Origin: DALYLB01 sp046154695
Lineage (GTDB): Bacteria; Acidobacteriota; Blastocatellia; RBC074
NCBI GenBank assembly: GCA_046154695.1
Contig: JBJXFI010000145.1
Location: 1-10,776 of the forward strand
Length of the DNA stretch: 10,776 nt
Direction: 5' to 3'
Part shown: positions 1 to 10,741 of the stretch, piece by piece
How positions within the stretch are numbered: position 1 is the first letter of the stretch
Layout of the letters: every line of letters starts with the position of its first letter
Made by a program: the position numbers and the translations under genes
The notes under the pieces: generated by a model
What the model was told of the DNA's origin: nothing
What the model saw: only the letters and a program-made list of their open reading frames with translations
Databases searched by the model: none

Positions 1-5
1 AATGT

Positions 6-896
6 ATGCCTGTCAAAAAAATCGGAGTGCTCGGCGCGGGCCTGATGGGATCGGGGATCGCCCAGGTCGCCGCCGCGAGCGGATATGAGGTGACGCTCGT
101 CGAGGTCAGCGACGAGCTGATCAAGAAGGGGATCGGCGGAATCGACAAATCGCTCGGCCGATTCGCCGAGAAGGGGGCGATCACCGCCGAACAGAAAGCG
201 GCCGCCATGGCCCGGCTTCGGGGCACGACCCGGATCGAGGATCTCGCCGACGCCGACCTGATTATCGAGGCCATCATCGAAAACCTGCAGATCAAGCGCG
301 AGACGTATGCGCGTCTCGATCGGATCTGCAAACCGGAGTCGATCTTCGCCTCCAACACCTCTTCCCTCTCCATCACCGAGATGATGACCGCCACCGCGGT
401 CGCGCGCCAGCGGCGCTTCATCGGCATGCACTTCTTCAATCCGGTCCCGATGATGCGGCTCGTCGAGCTGATTCGCACCATCCTGACCGACGATGCCGTC
501 TATGCGGAGGCCATCGCCTGGACCGAGTCGCTCGGAAAGACCGTCGTTTGCGCCGGCGACAAGACCGGCTTCATCGTCAACCGCCTTCTCGTCCCCCTGC
601 TCCTCGATGGCATCCGCGTCCTCGAGGAGGGGCTCGCCTCGATCGAGGATATCGACAACGCCATGAAACTTGGGTGCAATCATCCCATGGGCCCCCTGAC
701 GCTCACCGACTTTGTCGGCCTCGACACGACCTGTTACATCGCCAATATCATGTTCGATGAATTCAAGGAGAAGCGCTTCGCCCCGCCTCCCCTCCTCAAG
801 CGGATGGTGCAGGCCGGGCTCTATGGCCGAAAATCCGGGCGGGGGTTTTATGACTATTCCGACCCGGGGAATCCCGTCCCCATGAAGCTGTCCTGA
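6..896 (+). CDS. hbd: 3-hydroxyacyl-CoA (3-hydroxybutyryl-CoA) dehydrogenase
   Basis: Cytosolic NAD(P)-dependent oxidoreductase interconverting L-3-hydroxyacyl-CoA (typically 3-hydroxybutyryl-CoA) and 3-oxoacyl-CoA, in beta-oxidation or butyryl-CoA metabolism. The 296 residues match the usual single-domain-pair length. An N-terminal Rossmann fold has the dinucleotide motif GAGLMGSG (res 10-17). The conserved SNTSSLSIT stretch follows (res 116-124), then GMHFFNPVP (res 140-148). Aligned to the human mitochondrial enzyme, the catalytic residues are present: S119, H142, E154 and N192. The C-terminal all-helical dimerisation domain has NHPMGPLTL (res 225-233) and ends with GRKSGRGFYDY (res 274-284). 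It lacks the hydratase half of FadB, so it is a stand-alone dehydrogenase. Only 5 bases precede the start, so its promoter and upstream partners are outside the window. A terminator lies just downstream. Function is confident; hbd versus paaH/fadB2 cannot be decided from sequence alone. Confidence 0.93.
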   Translation: MPVKKIGVLGAGLMGSGIAQVAAASGYEVTLVEVSDELIKKGIGGIDKSLGRFAEKGAITAEQKAAAMARLRGTTRIEDLADADLIIEAIIENLQIKRETYARLDRICKPESIFASNTSSLSITEMMTATAVARQRRFIGMHFFNPVPMMRLVELIRTILTDDAVYAEAIAWTESLGKTVVCAGDKTGFIVNRLLVPLLLDGIRVLEEGLASIEDIDNAMKLGCNHPMGPLTLTDFVGLDTTCYIANIMFDEFKEKRFAPPPLLKRMVQAGLYGRKSGRGFYDYSDPGNPVPMKLS

Positions 897-920
897 GGCC
901 ATTCCCCTCGCTTTCGGCGG

Positions 921-951
921 CCCGGGAACCGCTTCTCCGGGGGATTTTTTT
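921..951 (+). terminator. Intrinsic terminator after the hydroxyacyl-CoA dehydrogenase
   Basis: CCCGG-GAA (921-928) pairs with TTC-T-CCGGG (933-941), giving 8 bp with a single bulged T and a 4-nt loop. GGA and seven T residues (945-951) follow. It sits 25 nt after the stop codon and before the ribH promoter, so it separates the two units. Confidence 0.7.
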
Positions 952-986
952 GCAGCCTGCAATTTCCCGGGCAACCGAAGCTTAAC

Positions 987-1015
987 TTGACCGCATCCAC
1001 CTGGGTCAATATACT
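987..1015 (+). promoter_or_regulatory. Sigma70-type promoter of ribH with an overlapping dyad
   Basis: The -35 box is TTGACC (987-992), the spacer is exactly 17 bp, and the -10 box is TATACT (1010-1015); each box matches consensus at 5 of 6 positions. The -35 box is also the left arm of a perfect inverted repeat, TTGACC-N11-GGTCAA (987-992 and 1004-1009), whose right arm abuts the -10. This geometry would suit an operator. The predicted transcription start near 1022 leaves only about 9 nt before the ribH ATG. Confidence 0.75.
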
Positions 1016-1030
1016 GGTCCGCGAGTGATC

Positions 1031-1510
1031 ATGAGTAATTCCCCCAAGGGCCAAATCATCGAAGGGACACTGAAGGCAGATGGGTTGCGTTTTGCAATCG
1101 TGGCCAGCCGTTGGAATGATCTGATCGTCAGCCGTCTCATTGGTGGCGCCCAGGATGCGTTGCTCCGATTCGGAGCGCGGGAGAGCGATCTGACGCTCGT
1201 TCGCGTTCCCGGTTCCTTTGAAGTCCCCCTCGCGGCCAAGAAGCTGGCATCCAGCGCGAGATACAATGCAATCATTTGCGTGGGAGCGGTGATTCGCGGC
1301 GAAACGCCGCATTTCGATTACATCGCAGCTGAAGTGACCAAAGGTATGGCTGCCGCCTCTCTTGAGACCGGCGTGCCGATTGCGTATGGCATCATCACGG
1401 CCGACACGGTGGAACAAGCGATCAACCGGGCCGGCTTGAAGGCAGGAAACAAAGGGTTTGAGGCGGCCATGGCGGCCGTCGAGATGGCCAATCTGCTCAA
1501 GGAGCTGTGA
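1031..1510 (+). CDS. ribH: 6,7-dimethyl-8-ribityllumazine synthase
   Basis: Penultimate step of riboflavin synthesis: condenses 5-amino-6-ribitylaminouracil with 3,4-dihydroxy-2-butanone 4-phosphate to give the lumazine, as an oligomeric (often icosahedral) cytosolic enzyme. The 159 residues are typical. Family signatures appear in order: FAIVASRWND (res 21-30, aromatic residue at the pyrimidine site), PGSFEVPLAAKKLA (res 60-73), VGAVIRGETPHFDYI (res 84-98, with the catalytic-site His H94), and GVPIAYGIIT followed by AGNKGFEAA (phosphate-binding region, res 138-146). I chose ATG 1031; a GTG two codons earlier (1025) is also in frame. Neither has a convincing Shine-Dalgarno, and the promoter predicts a leader of only about 9 nt, so translation may be leaderless-like. 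nusB follows after 107 nt, a common ribH-nusB neighbourhood. Confidence 0.95.
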   Translation: MSNSPKGQIIEGTLKADGLRFAIVASRWNDLIVSRLIGGAQDALLRFGARESDLTLVRVPGSFEVPLAAKKLASSARYNAIICVGAVIRGETPHFDYIAAEVTKGMAAASLETGVPIAYGIITADTVEQAINRAGLKAGNKGFEAAMAAVEMANLLKEL

Positions 1511-1617
1511 CGCATGACCTCGTTGGCTTGATCCGCAAGCGCAGGTGTTCAAGCACTATTTCGTCCCCCGAACCACAAATTATCATCACGGTTTAGGAAT
1601 ACACGGTAGTAAATATT

Positions 1618-2076
1618 ATGGGTGCTCGGCGTAGAGCGCGCGAATGCGCGTTACAAATGCTGTTTTCTTACGACGTGGCTCGCCCGTCAGTGGATGAACT
1701 TATCGTAACCTATTGGGGAGAGATGGCCGAGGCGGCGGAGGATGTTCGTTCTTTCGCGAACGAGCTGGTGATTGGGACGATCTCCAACCTGAACGAGATC
1801 GACGAGCGGATCCGGCTGCGGACGGAGCACTGGCGAATTCCCCGAATGGCGATCGTCGATCGGAATCTTCTACGGATGGCCGTTTACGAGTTTCTCTTTC
1901 AGACGGGAACGCCGAAGACGGTGGCGATCAATGAAGCCCTGGAGATCGCGCGGCGGTTTTCGACGCACGAGGCCACGCAATTCATCAACGGAATCCTCGA
2001 CGCAATCAAACGCGACCTGGAGACCCAGGTTCCGCAGGAGATCTCGGCTGCGACGCTGGCCCCGCAGCTTGGCTGA
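1618..2076 (+). CDS. nusB: Transcription antitermination factor NusB
   Basis: All-helical RNA-binding protein that, with NusE (S10), binds boxA of nascent rRNA and supports antitermination of ribosomal RNA operons. The 152 residues fit the family. The N-terminal RRRARECALQMLFSYD stretch (res 4-19) is the typical first helix with the basic RNA-binding patch. The C-terminal half carries RMAIVDRNLLRMAVYEFLF, then the family signature TPKTVAINEALEIARRFS and FINGILDAIKRDL. The ATG at 1618 is chosen because the protein begins immediately with the conserved basic helix; the preceding bases are A/T-rich with no clear Shine-Dalgarno. It is probably transcribed from the ribH promoter, since no terminator separates them, and it ends at a strong intrinsic terminator. 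Confidence 0.94.
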   Translation: MGARRRARECALQMLFSYDVARPSVDELIVTYWGEMAEAAEDVRSFANELVIGTISNLNEIDERIRLRTEHWRIPRMAIVDRNLLRMAVYEFLFQTGTPKTVAINEALEIARRFSTHEATQFINGILDAIKRDLETQVPQEISAATLAPQLG

Positions 2077-2096
2077 GAGCGGAGCGGGAAAAATCG

Positions 2097-2150
2097 AGAA
2101 AAGGGCAATCGGCGGCCATGGCCAGTCGATTGCCCTTTTCTTTATTTCTT
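2097..2150 (+). terminator. Strong intrinsic terminator after nusB
   Basis: Perfect 14-bp stem (2098-2111 with 2127-2140; a 15th A-T pair at 2097/2141) followed by TTTATTTCTT. The loop contains a second self-complementary GGCCATGGCC (2114-2123). It lies 21 nt after the nusB stop. The A-rich left arm (GAAAAGGG) gives partial bidirectional character. Confidence 0.93.
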
Positions 2151-2230
2151 GGAGCGCAAGAGAGGGCGCGGCGCGCATTCATTCTCCGGGCGGGGGCCGG
2201 TCGTCTTTGCCGACATTTGATGCCGCGCTT

Positions 2231-2259
2231 TTGATTCCGGCACGCGGCTCAAGTAGAAT
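2231..2259 (+). promoter_or_regulatory. Promoter of the VWFA-related gene
   Basis: TTGATT (2231-2236), exactly 17 bp, then TAGAAT (2254-2259; 5 of 6 to TATAAT). The predicted start is near 2266, giving a leader of about 27 nt that includes AAAGGA (2275-2280), 12 nt before the ATG at 2293. With the nusB terminator upstream, it makes the VWFA-related gene an independent unit. Confidence 0.7.
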
Positions 2260-2292
2260 CCGGCCATCCGAAAAAAAGGATATCTTTAACCT

Positions 2293-3540
2293 ATGAATGA
2301 TTGCGCTTTTCTGAAAAGAAGGTTGAGCGGATGGGGCCCGGGGGCGCTGCTCGGCGTCGTGATGCTTGTGGGAGCCGCCGCGGGATTCGGGCAGACGCGT
2401 CCGGCGGATTCGCAGGACCCGCGGCAGAAGGATCCGAGCATCAAGATCGGAACCAGTCTGGTCAACGTTCCGGTGATTGTGACGGACCGGTATGGGCGGT
2501 TTATCACGGGGCTGAATCGAGGGGATTTCTCGATTCGCGAAGAGGGGGTGGTGCAGAAGATCGAGGATTTTTCCTCCTCGGAGGCGCCCTTCACGGTTGC
2601 GCTGCTGATCGACACCAGCCGCAGCACGCAGAACAAGCTGGCGGCGATCCGCAAGGCGGCGTTGTTGTTCATCCGGCAATTACAGCCGAACGACCGGGTG
2701 ATGATCGTGACCTTCGATGAGAAGGTCCGGTTCATCAGTGAATTCACGAGCAACAGGGCTGAGCTTGAGAAGGCCGTCAAATCCGTGCGGAGCAGCTATC
2801 TGACGAGCCTCTACGACGCCATTCACCTGACCATCAATGACAGGATGAGCCGGATTCCCGGACGAAAGGCGATCGTCATTCTGACGGACGGGGTCGATAC
2901 GGCGAGCAAGTCGGCGACCTTTGAGAGCGCGATCGATCTGGTGGCCAGCGCCAACATCATCACCTATACAATCCAGTACGAGACGCGCAATGACGGCGGA
3001 CCGGCGAGCCGGCCGCTCTTCTTCCCCCGGCCGGGCAATTCCTTCGCCCCGTCCGCGGGGATGAGGTGGCAGGACGCGCCGTCGAAGCCGTCTTCGCAGC
3101 AGCCGCGCGAAGACGGGAAGCCGATCATCAATATTCCGCGGGCGACGATCCGGCTGCCGGGCGGCGGTGGCGGCGAGGGATCGGTCGCGCCCGGTTCGAG
3201 GCCCTCTTCCCGCGTCAATTCGCAGGAGCACCAGCCGATCCGCGATCGGTATCTCATCGCCGCCGATTTTCTGCACGCCGTCGCGGCCCAATCGGGGGCC
3301 CTTTATTTGCGGGCCGAGAATATCGAGAACACCACCTACGCGTTTCAGGCGATCGCGGCCGAGCTGCGAAATCAGTACACGCTCACCTATATCTCAAGCA
3401 ATGACCAGCGCGACGGCTCCTATCGCGTGATCTCGGTCGGACTCCGGAGCACGGACCTGATCGCCCGCTCGCGCAAGGGGTATCGAACCCCGAGGGATGA
3501 GCCCGCCGAGCCCGGCCCGGAGATACGTCCCCGGCCCTGA
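2293..3540 (+). CDS. Exported VWFA-related (acidobacterial-type) domain protein
   Basis: 415-residue protein with an N-terminal signal or anchor segment (res 18-33, hydrophobic after KRR, then GFGQTR). Residues 55-95 form the conserved pre-domain (VPVIVTDRYGRFITGL, then a DFSIREEG-type strand). The von Willebrand factor A domain follows from about residue 100. Its metal-ion-dependent adhesion site looks intact: DTSRS (res 107-111), the Thr in YLTSLYDAI (T171) and TDG (res 198-200). A Pro/Gly/Ser-rich, probably disordered insert spans about residues 235-318. A C-terminal block (AAELRNQYTLTYIS, about res 356-369, to RKGYRTP) matches the closing part of TIGR03436 proteins. The family is abundant in Acidobacteriota and its cellular role is not established; metal-dependent protein binding at the envelope is an inference. 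It has its own promoter and follows a terminator. Confidence 0.85.
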   Translation: MNDCAFLKRRLSGWGPGALLGVVMLVGAAAGFGQTRPADSQDPRQKDPSIKIGTSLVNVPVIVTDRYGRFITGLNRGDFSIREEGVVQKIEDFSSSEAPFTVALLIDTSRSTQNKLAAIRKAALLFIRQLQPNDRVMIVTFDEKVRFISEFTSNRAELEKAVKSVRSSYLTSLYDAIHLTINDRMSRIPGRKAIVILTDGVDTASKSATFESAIDLVASANIITYTIQYETRNDGGPASRPLFFPRPGNSFAPSAGMRWQDAPSKPSSQQPREDGKPIINIPRATIRLPGGGGGEGSVAPGSRPSSRVNSQEHQPIRDRYLIAADFLHAVAAQSGALYLRAENIENTTYAFQAIAAELRNQYTLTYISSNDQRDGSYRVISVGLRSTDLIARSRKGYRTPRDEPAEPGPEIRPRP

Positions 3541-3579
3541 TCGACGGCAAGCGAGGGTTACACGAAGCCGTGAAGGCGT

Positions 3580-3604
3580 GAAAGAGGAGGCGGCCTCTCT
3601 TTTC
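3580..3604 (+). terminator. Possible weak terminator after the VWFA-related gene
   Basis: GAAAGAG-GAGG (3580-3590) can pair with CCTC-TCTTTTC (3594-3604), with two G-T pairs and one A/C mismatch and a 3-nt loop. A pyrimidine-rich tract (CTTTCTCCTC) follows instead of a clean T-run. Termination here is plausible but not strong. The rest of 3605-3672 shows no convincing promoter. Confidence 0.35.
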
Positions 3605-3672
3605 CTTTCTCCTCTTGTTCGCGTGAGATCCTCGTCCGGGGCTGAGCAGTTTCAAAAAAAACAGAATAAAAA

Positions 3673-4416
3673 ATGACAACCGAGTCCCTCGTACTGCTGT
3701 GTCTGGCAATCGCGGTGATTGCGTTTCTCTACTCGACCGTCGGGCATGCGGGCGCGTCGGGCTATATCGCGGTGATGACGCTGTTCGGGCTGGCGGCGTC
3801 GGAGATCCGGCCCGCGGCGCTGGCATTGAACATCCTGGTCGCGAGCATGACGGCCTGGCAATTCTGGCGGGCGCGCCATTTTTCGTGGCCTCTCTTCTGG
3901 CCCTTCGCCGTCCTGTCGGTTCCCCTGGCGTTTCGGGGAGGCGCGCTCAACTTACCGGCCCACATCTTCAAAATTCTGATCGGTCTTGTGCTGCTCTACT
4001 CCGCGGCGCGTTTTATCTTCACCGCGGCGGGCGGTCCCGATGCGGAGAACGCGCGGCCGCCGTCCCGGCCGGTCGCGCTTGCGGTCGGCGGGGGAATCGG
4101 GCTGCTCTCCGGATTGACCGGGACGGGCGGCGGTATTTTTCTGACGCCGATCATGCTCTTTCTTCATTGGGCGCCCACCAAGGCCGCCTCCGCCGTCTCG
4201 GCGCTCTTCATTCTCGTCAACTCCATCGCCGGCCTGCTGGGGAACATCAGCACCACAAAACAACTTCCATTCGTGACGCTTCCCGTGGCCGCCGCCGCCA
4301 TCGCCGGCGGCTCGGTCGGCTCCTATCTCGGAAGCCGCTCCTTCTCCCCCTTCTTCATCAAGCGGCTGCTCGCCGCGGTCCTGACGATCGCAGGGGTCAA
4401 ACTCCTGTTCACCTGA
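3673..4416 (+). CDS. TauE/SafE-family membrane transporter
   Basis: Integral inner-membrane protein of the sulfite exporter TauE/SafE family (formerly DUF81), linked to export or uptake of sulfur-containing anions or other organic anions; the substrate here is unknown. The 247 residues contain about 7-8 hydrophobic segments in two repeated halves. The family motif YSTVGHAGASGYIAVM (res 20-35) opens the first repeat, and its counterpart SGLTGTGGGIFLTPIML (res 146-162) opens the second. The linker between them (res 118-134) is polar. The start is preceded by an A-rich stretch including eight A residues (3654-3661) and no Shine-Dalgarno, so initiation may rely on the A-rich leader. No T-tract terminator follows on this strand; the gene converges on the minus-strand transcription unit ending near 4438. 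Confidence 0.88.
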   Translation: MTTESLVLLCLAIAVIAFLYSTVGHAGASGYIAVMTLFGLAASEIRPAALALNILVASMTAWQFWRARHFSWPLFWPFAVLSVPLAFRGGALNLPAHIFKILIGLVLLYSAARFIFTAAGGPDAENARPPSRPVALAVGGGIGLLSGLTGTGGGIFLTPIMLFLHWAPTKAASAVSALFILVNSIAGLLGNISTTKQLPFVTLPVAAAAIAGGSVGSYLGSRSFSPFFIKRLLAAVLTIAGVKLLFT

Positions 4417-4434
4417 CGCCGGGATCGGTTGGAG

Positions 4435-4721
<287 letters not shown>

Positions 4722-4727
4722 GGGCGG

Positions 4728-4756
4728 AGTATAGTCACGGGGCCGGGGTTAGTCAA
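4728..4756 (-). promoter_or_regulatory. Strong sigma70-type promoter, minus strand
   Basis: On the minus strand: TTGACT (4756-4751; 5 of 6), exactly 17 bp, then TATACT (4733-4728; 5 of 6). An A at 4721, 7 nt downstream, is the likely start. The -10 hexamer and spacing match the ribH promoter. Confidence 0.8.
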
Positions 4757-4797
4757 GAATCCTTTAAGATTTATTTCATAATTTTTACAAAATCTTT
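4757..4797 (-). promoter_or_regulatory. AT-rich UP-like element with inverted repeat
   Basis: A strikingly A/T-rich block directly upstream of the minus-strand -35 box, where the RNA polymerase alpha subunit contacts UP elements of stable-RNA promoters. It contains a dyad, AAGATTT-N17-AAATCTT (4766-4772 and 4790-4796), that could alternatively be a protein-binding site. Confidence 0.5.
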
Positions 4798-4841
4798 TCG
4801 GAAAGCGGGTTTATTAGAGGGAGAGGAAGGGGGCGGGGGTG

Positions 4842-4869
4842 TTGGTGTCCAGGATGGAGGTTTTATGTT
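4842..4869 (+). promoter_or_regulatory. Weak candidate promoter for the LecA-like gene
   Basis: TTGGTG (4842-4847), 16 bp, TATGTT (4864-4869; 4 of 6). It would start transcription near 4876, about 75 nt before the GTG at 4951. It is the best match I find in that interval, but not a strong one. Confidence 0.3.
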
Positions 4870-4900
4870 AGTCTCCGCAGGACAACCCCTTGCAAACAGT

Positions 4901-4916
4901 CGCAATGCGAATTGCG
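4901..4916 (+). other. Leader hairpin with a GNRA-type loop
   Basis: CGCAAT (4901-4906) and ATTGCG (4911-4916) form a perfect 6-bp stem around GCGA, a GNRA tetraloop. It lies in the presumed 5' leader, 24 nt ahead of the Shine-Dalgarno of the downstream gene. Confidence 0.45.
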
Positions 4917-4940
4917 GGAAAAGATTCAGACTCGCCACAG

Positions 4941-4946
4941 GGAGGG
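4941..4946 (+). promoter_or_regulatory. Shine-Dalgarno that fixes the GTG start at 4951
   Basis: GGAGGG with 4 nt to GTG 4951. It decides against the upstream in-frame TTG at 4912, which has no such site and would add a charged extension before the signal peptide. Confidence 0.8.
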
Positions 4947-4950
4947 ACGT

Positions 4951-5724
4951 GTGAAAAGCAGGAACTCATTAATTCGATGGATATTGTTGATGATGTGCGT
5001 GATTGGGATGAGCGTGATCGGCCTGGGGGATACGATTCGGCTGCGGGACGGGAGTGTATTGAAGGGGAAGGTGGTGTCCTACAGCCAGCGTAGGTTCACG
5101 ATTGTGGTCAGCATCGGCGGTTCGACCTCGCAGCATGTGATTTCGGTCGATGAGATCGAGAGTGTGGAGTTCGATGGAAGCGAGGGGCTGTCGCGAGCGG
5201 AGTCATTGGGGGCAAATCCCGCGGGGGGCGGCCCGGTCTCGCCGTCGCGGGGGGGATTGCCGCGGGAGGCGCCGGTGATTGCGCCGCCGGAGGTGTCGCC
5301 GAACGCGCCGCCGTCGGCTTCGAATTCGCAGATAGGCGGGGATCTCGATGCCGGGGTGCCGACGCTTGCGGAGAAGACGGTCAGCGTGGCGGCGGCGGCG
5401 GATTGGACGAGCACCGAGATCCGCGTGCAGCGCGGGCAGCGGATCGTGATCAGCGCGACGGGGGAGGTGGACCTGGGGGACAATCAGCGCACCGGGCCCG
5501 AGGGGCTGCAGATCGCGGACACCGGCAAGTTGATCGGGACGCAGCCGACCGGATCGTTGATCGCGGTCGTGGGAGACGACAACAACGACTTCATTCCCGT
5601 GGGCAAGGGGGGCGAGTTTCGCGCTCAGCATAACGGAATTCTCTTCCTGAGCGTCAATGAGGGAAACCTGCGGGACAATAACGGCGCCTTTGTGGCCCGG
5701 GTCAAGGTCTACAGCGGCCGGTGA
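4951..5724 (+). CDS. Secreted protein with a LecA (PA-IL)-like C-terminal domain
   Basis: 257 residues from GTG 4951. A signal peptide is clear: basic MKSRNSLIRW, a hydrophobic core (res 11-25), then GLGDT. Residues 27-75 form a small beta domain (TIRLRDGSVLKGKVVS to IESVEFDG), a pattern common in exported bacterial proteins of unknown role. A Pro/Gly/Ser-rich linker (res 76-140) follows. Residues 141-254 resemble PA-IL/LecA galactophilic lectins: an Ile/Val-rich strand with RGQRIVISATGEV (res 161-173), TGPEGL (res 181-186, cf. the GPQG of LecA), GSLIAVVG (res 201-208), PVG (res 216-218), and NEGNLRDNNGAF (res 236-247). The latter aligns with the LecA calcium loop: E237 at the Asp100 position, N243-N244 at Asn107-Asn108. 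Sugar-contact residues cannot be confirmed. The sensor kinase gene starts 47 nt downstream, suggesting co-transcription. Confidence 0.75.
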   Translation: MKSRNSLIRWILLMMCVIGMSVIGLGDTIRLRDGSVLKGKVVSYSQRRFTIVVSIGGSTSQHVISVDEIESVEFDGSEGLSRAESLGANPAGGGPVSPSRGGLPREAPVIAPPEVSPNAPPSASNSQIGGDLDAGVPTLAEKTVSVAAAADWTSTEIRVQRGQRIVISATGEVDLGDNQRTGPEGLQIADTGKLIGTQPTGSLIAVVGDDNNDFIPVGKGGEFRAQHNGILFLSVNEGNLRDNNGAFVARVKVYSGR

Positions 5725-5746
5725 CGGCGTCCATTCGCGGCCGGTG
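5714..5746 (+). repeat. 10-bp direct repeat across the stop codon
   Basis: GCGGCCGGTG occurs at 5714-5723, overlapping the stop of the LecA-like gene, and again at 5737-5746 in the gap before the kinase gene. It may be a small duplication; no function is evident. Confidence 0.5.
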
Positions 5747-5771
5747 GTGATCGTTCCCTGAGGTCCTCATT

Positions 5772-7817
<2,046 letters not shown>

Positions 7818-7878
7818 GGTTCGCCTCTCCCCGCGAGTTTCATTGTTATCGCACGCGCCGCGCGGGATAAAAGCTTTC

Positions 7879-8673
<795 letters not shown>

Positions 8674-8680
8674 GTTGATT

Positions 8681-10063
<1,383 letters not shown>

Positions 10064-10092
10064 AAGGCCGTCGCAGCGCGGAGCGTTTGGAG

Positions 10093-10638
10093 TTATGCCG
10101 GGAAGCCTCTGGCGGCCTTGATCCCCTCGATCTGCAGCCGGTGGCGATCCTGATGCTCCCCGAGCAGGATCATCCAATGATAGGCATCGATCGGTCCGAA
10201 CGCCGGATGCGGAAAGGCCTCCTCCATGAGATCGGTCGCATCGATTCGCGGTTTGATGGCGGCGAAACCGTCGAGGGTCTCCCGCATCTTCGCCTGCGCC
10301 TCTGAAAGTGAGAGCGTCCCGGACGGGTGTACGCGATCCGGCGCGGGAAAGCGCGCGGGATTCTGCTCCCCCGCCTCTGTAAGCGACGTCGGGCCCAGAT
10401 CGAGAACGGTCCGGGCAGGTCTTCCTCCCGCTTCGGCCTGCTTCAGCAGCTTGTGGGTGATGCGCAGAAAGCCGTCATTGACAATCGCCACGTGCTCCGC
10501 GATCTCACCGATCGTCCACCGATCCTCAACCGGGCGAAATTGGAGCTGCTCGGCCGAAAGGCCGGCCGTCGCCGCGTTGAAACGCCCCTGCGCCGCTTCG
10601 TTCGCCGCAAGAATGTCTTCCAGGGTGTGGTAGGTCAT
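10093..10638 (-). CDS. DinB-superfamily (DinB_2) putative metalloenzyme
   Basis: 181-residue protein with the four-helix-bundle pattern of the DinB/YfiT superfamily, whose members include thiol S-transferases and many uncharacterised enzymes. The putative metal-binding histidines are present: H49 in GEIAEHVAIVNDGFLRI (helix 2) and H162/H166 in GEHQDRHRLQIEGI (last helix, HxxxH). WTIGEIAEH (res 41-49) is typical of the DinB_2 subfamily. The bundle is interrupted by a polar loop at about res 70-106. Start ATG at 10638 has GAGGAGA just upstream (10641-10647 on the plus strand), a close spacing. The substrate cannot be inferred. A 9-bp inverted repeat lies 27-58 nt upstream and may be regulatory. 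The gene converges with radA. Confidence 0.88.
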   Translation of the reverse strand: MTYHTLEDILAANEAAQGRFNAATAGLSAEQLQFRPVEDRWTIGEIAEHVAIVNDGFLRITHKLLKQAEAGGRPARTVLDLGPTSLTEAGEQNPARFPAPDRVHPSGTLSLSEAQAKMRETLDGFAAIKPRIDATDLMEEAFPHPAFGPIDAYHWMILLGEHQDRHRLQIEGIKAARGFPA

Positions 10639-10664
10639 GATCTCCTCGAAAATCGTTCGGAGTT

Positions 10665-10696
10665 CCGCCTTGTATCTTGAGATTGAGACAAGGCGG
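10665..10696. promoter_or_regulatory. Perfect 9-bp inverted repeat upstream of the DinB-like gene
   Basis: CCGCCTTGT (10665-10673) and ACAAGGCGG (10688-10696) are perfect inverted copies with a 14-bp spacer. An extra CCTTGT half-site appears at 10708-10713. It lies between the DinB-like start and the outward region, where a promoter would be expected. It could be an operator or a leader hairpin; no T-tract supports a terminator. Confidence 0.5.
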
Positions 10697-10719
10697 TTGT
10701 AAAAACTCCTTGTTTTGAT

Positions 10720-10741
10720 GCTTCCGGTGACGGCCGGAAGC
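10720..10741. repeat. 8-bp hairpin at the right edge
   Basis: GCTTCCGG (10720-10727) pairs perfectly with CCGGAAGC (10734-10741) around a 6-nt loop. No T-run follows on either strand, so it is not a standard terminator. The remaining bases to 10776 hold nothing I can assign. Confidence 0.5.

Noticed and set aside
896..1030. FMN riboswitch upstream of ribH
   Set aside because: The promoter lies too close to the start codon to leave room for an aptamer, and no RFN-type conserved boxes are seen.
1511..1617. Possible terminator or promoter between ribH and nusB
   Set aside because: A GCTTG/CAAGC mini-hairpin has no T-tract, and the A/T-rich bases before nusB show no properly spaced -35/-10 pair.
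4912..4950. Upstream TTG start for the LecA-like gene
   Set aside because: It would put a charged 13-residue extension ahead of the signal peptide and lacks a ribosome site, while GTG 4951 has GGAGGG at good spacing.
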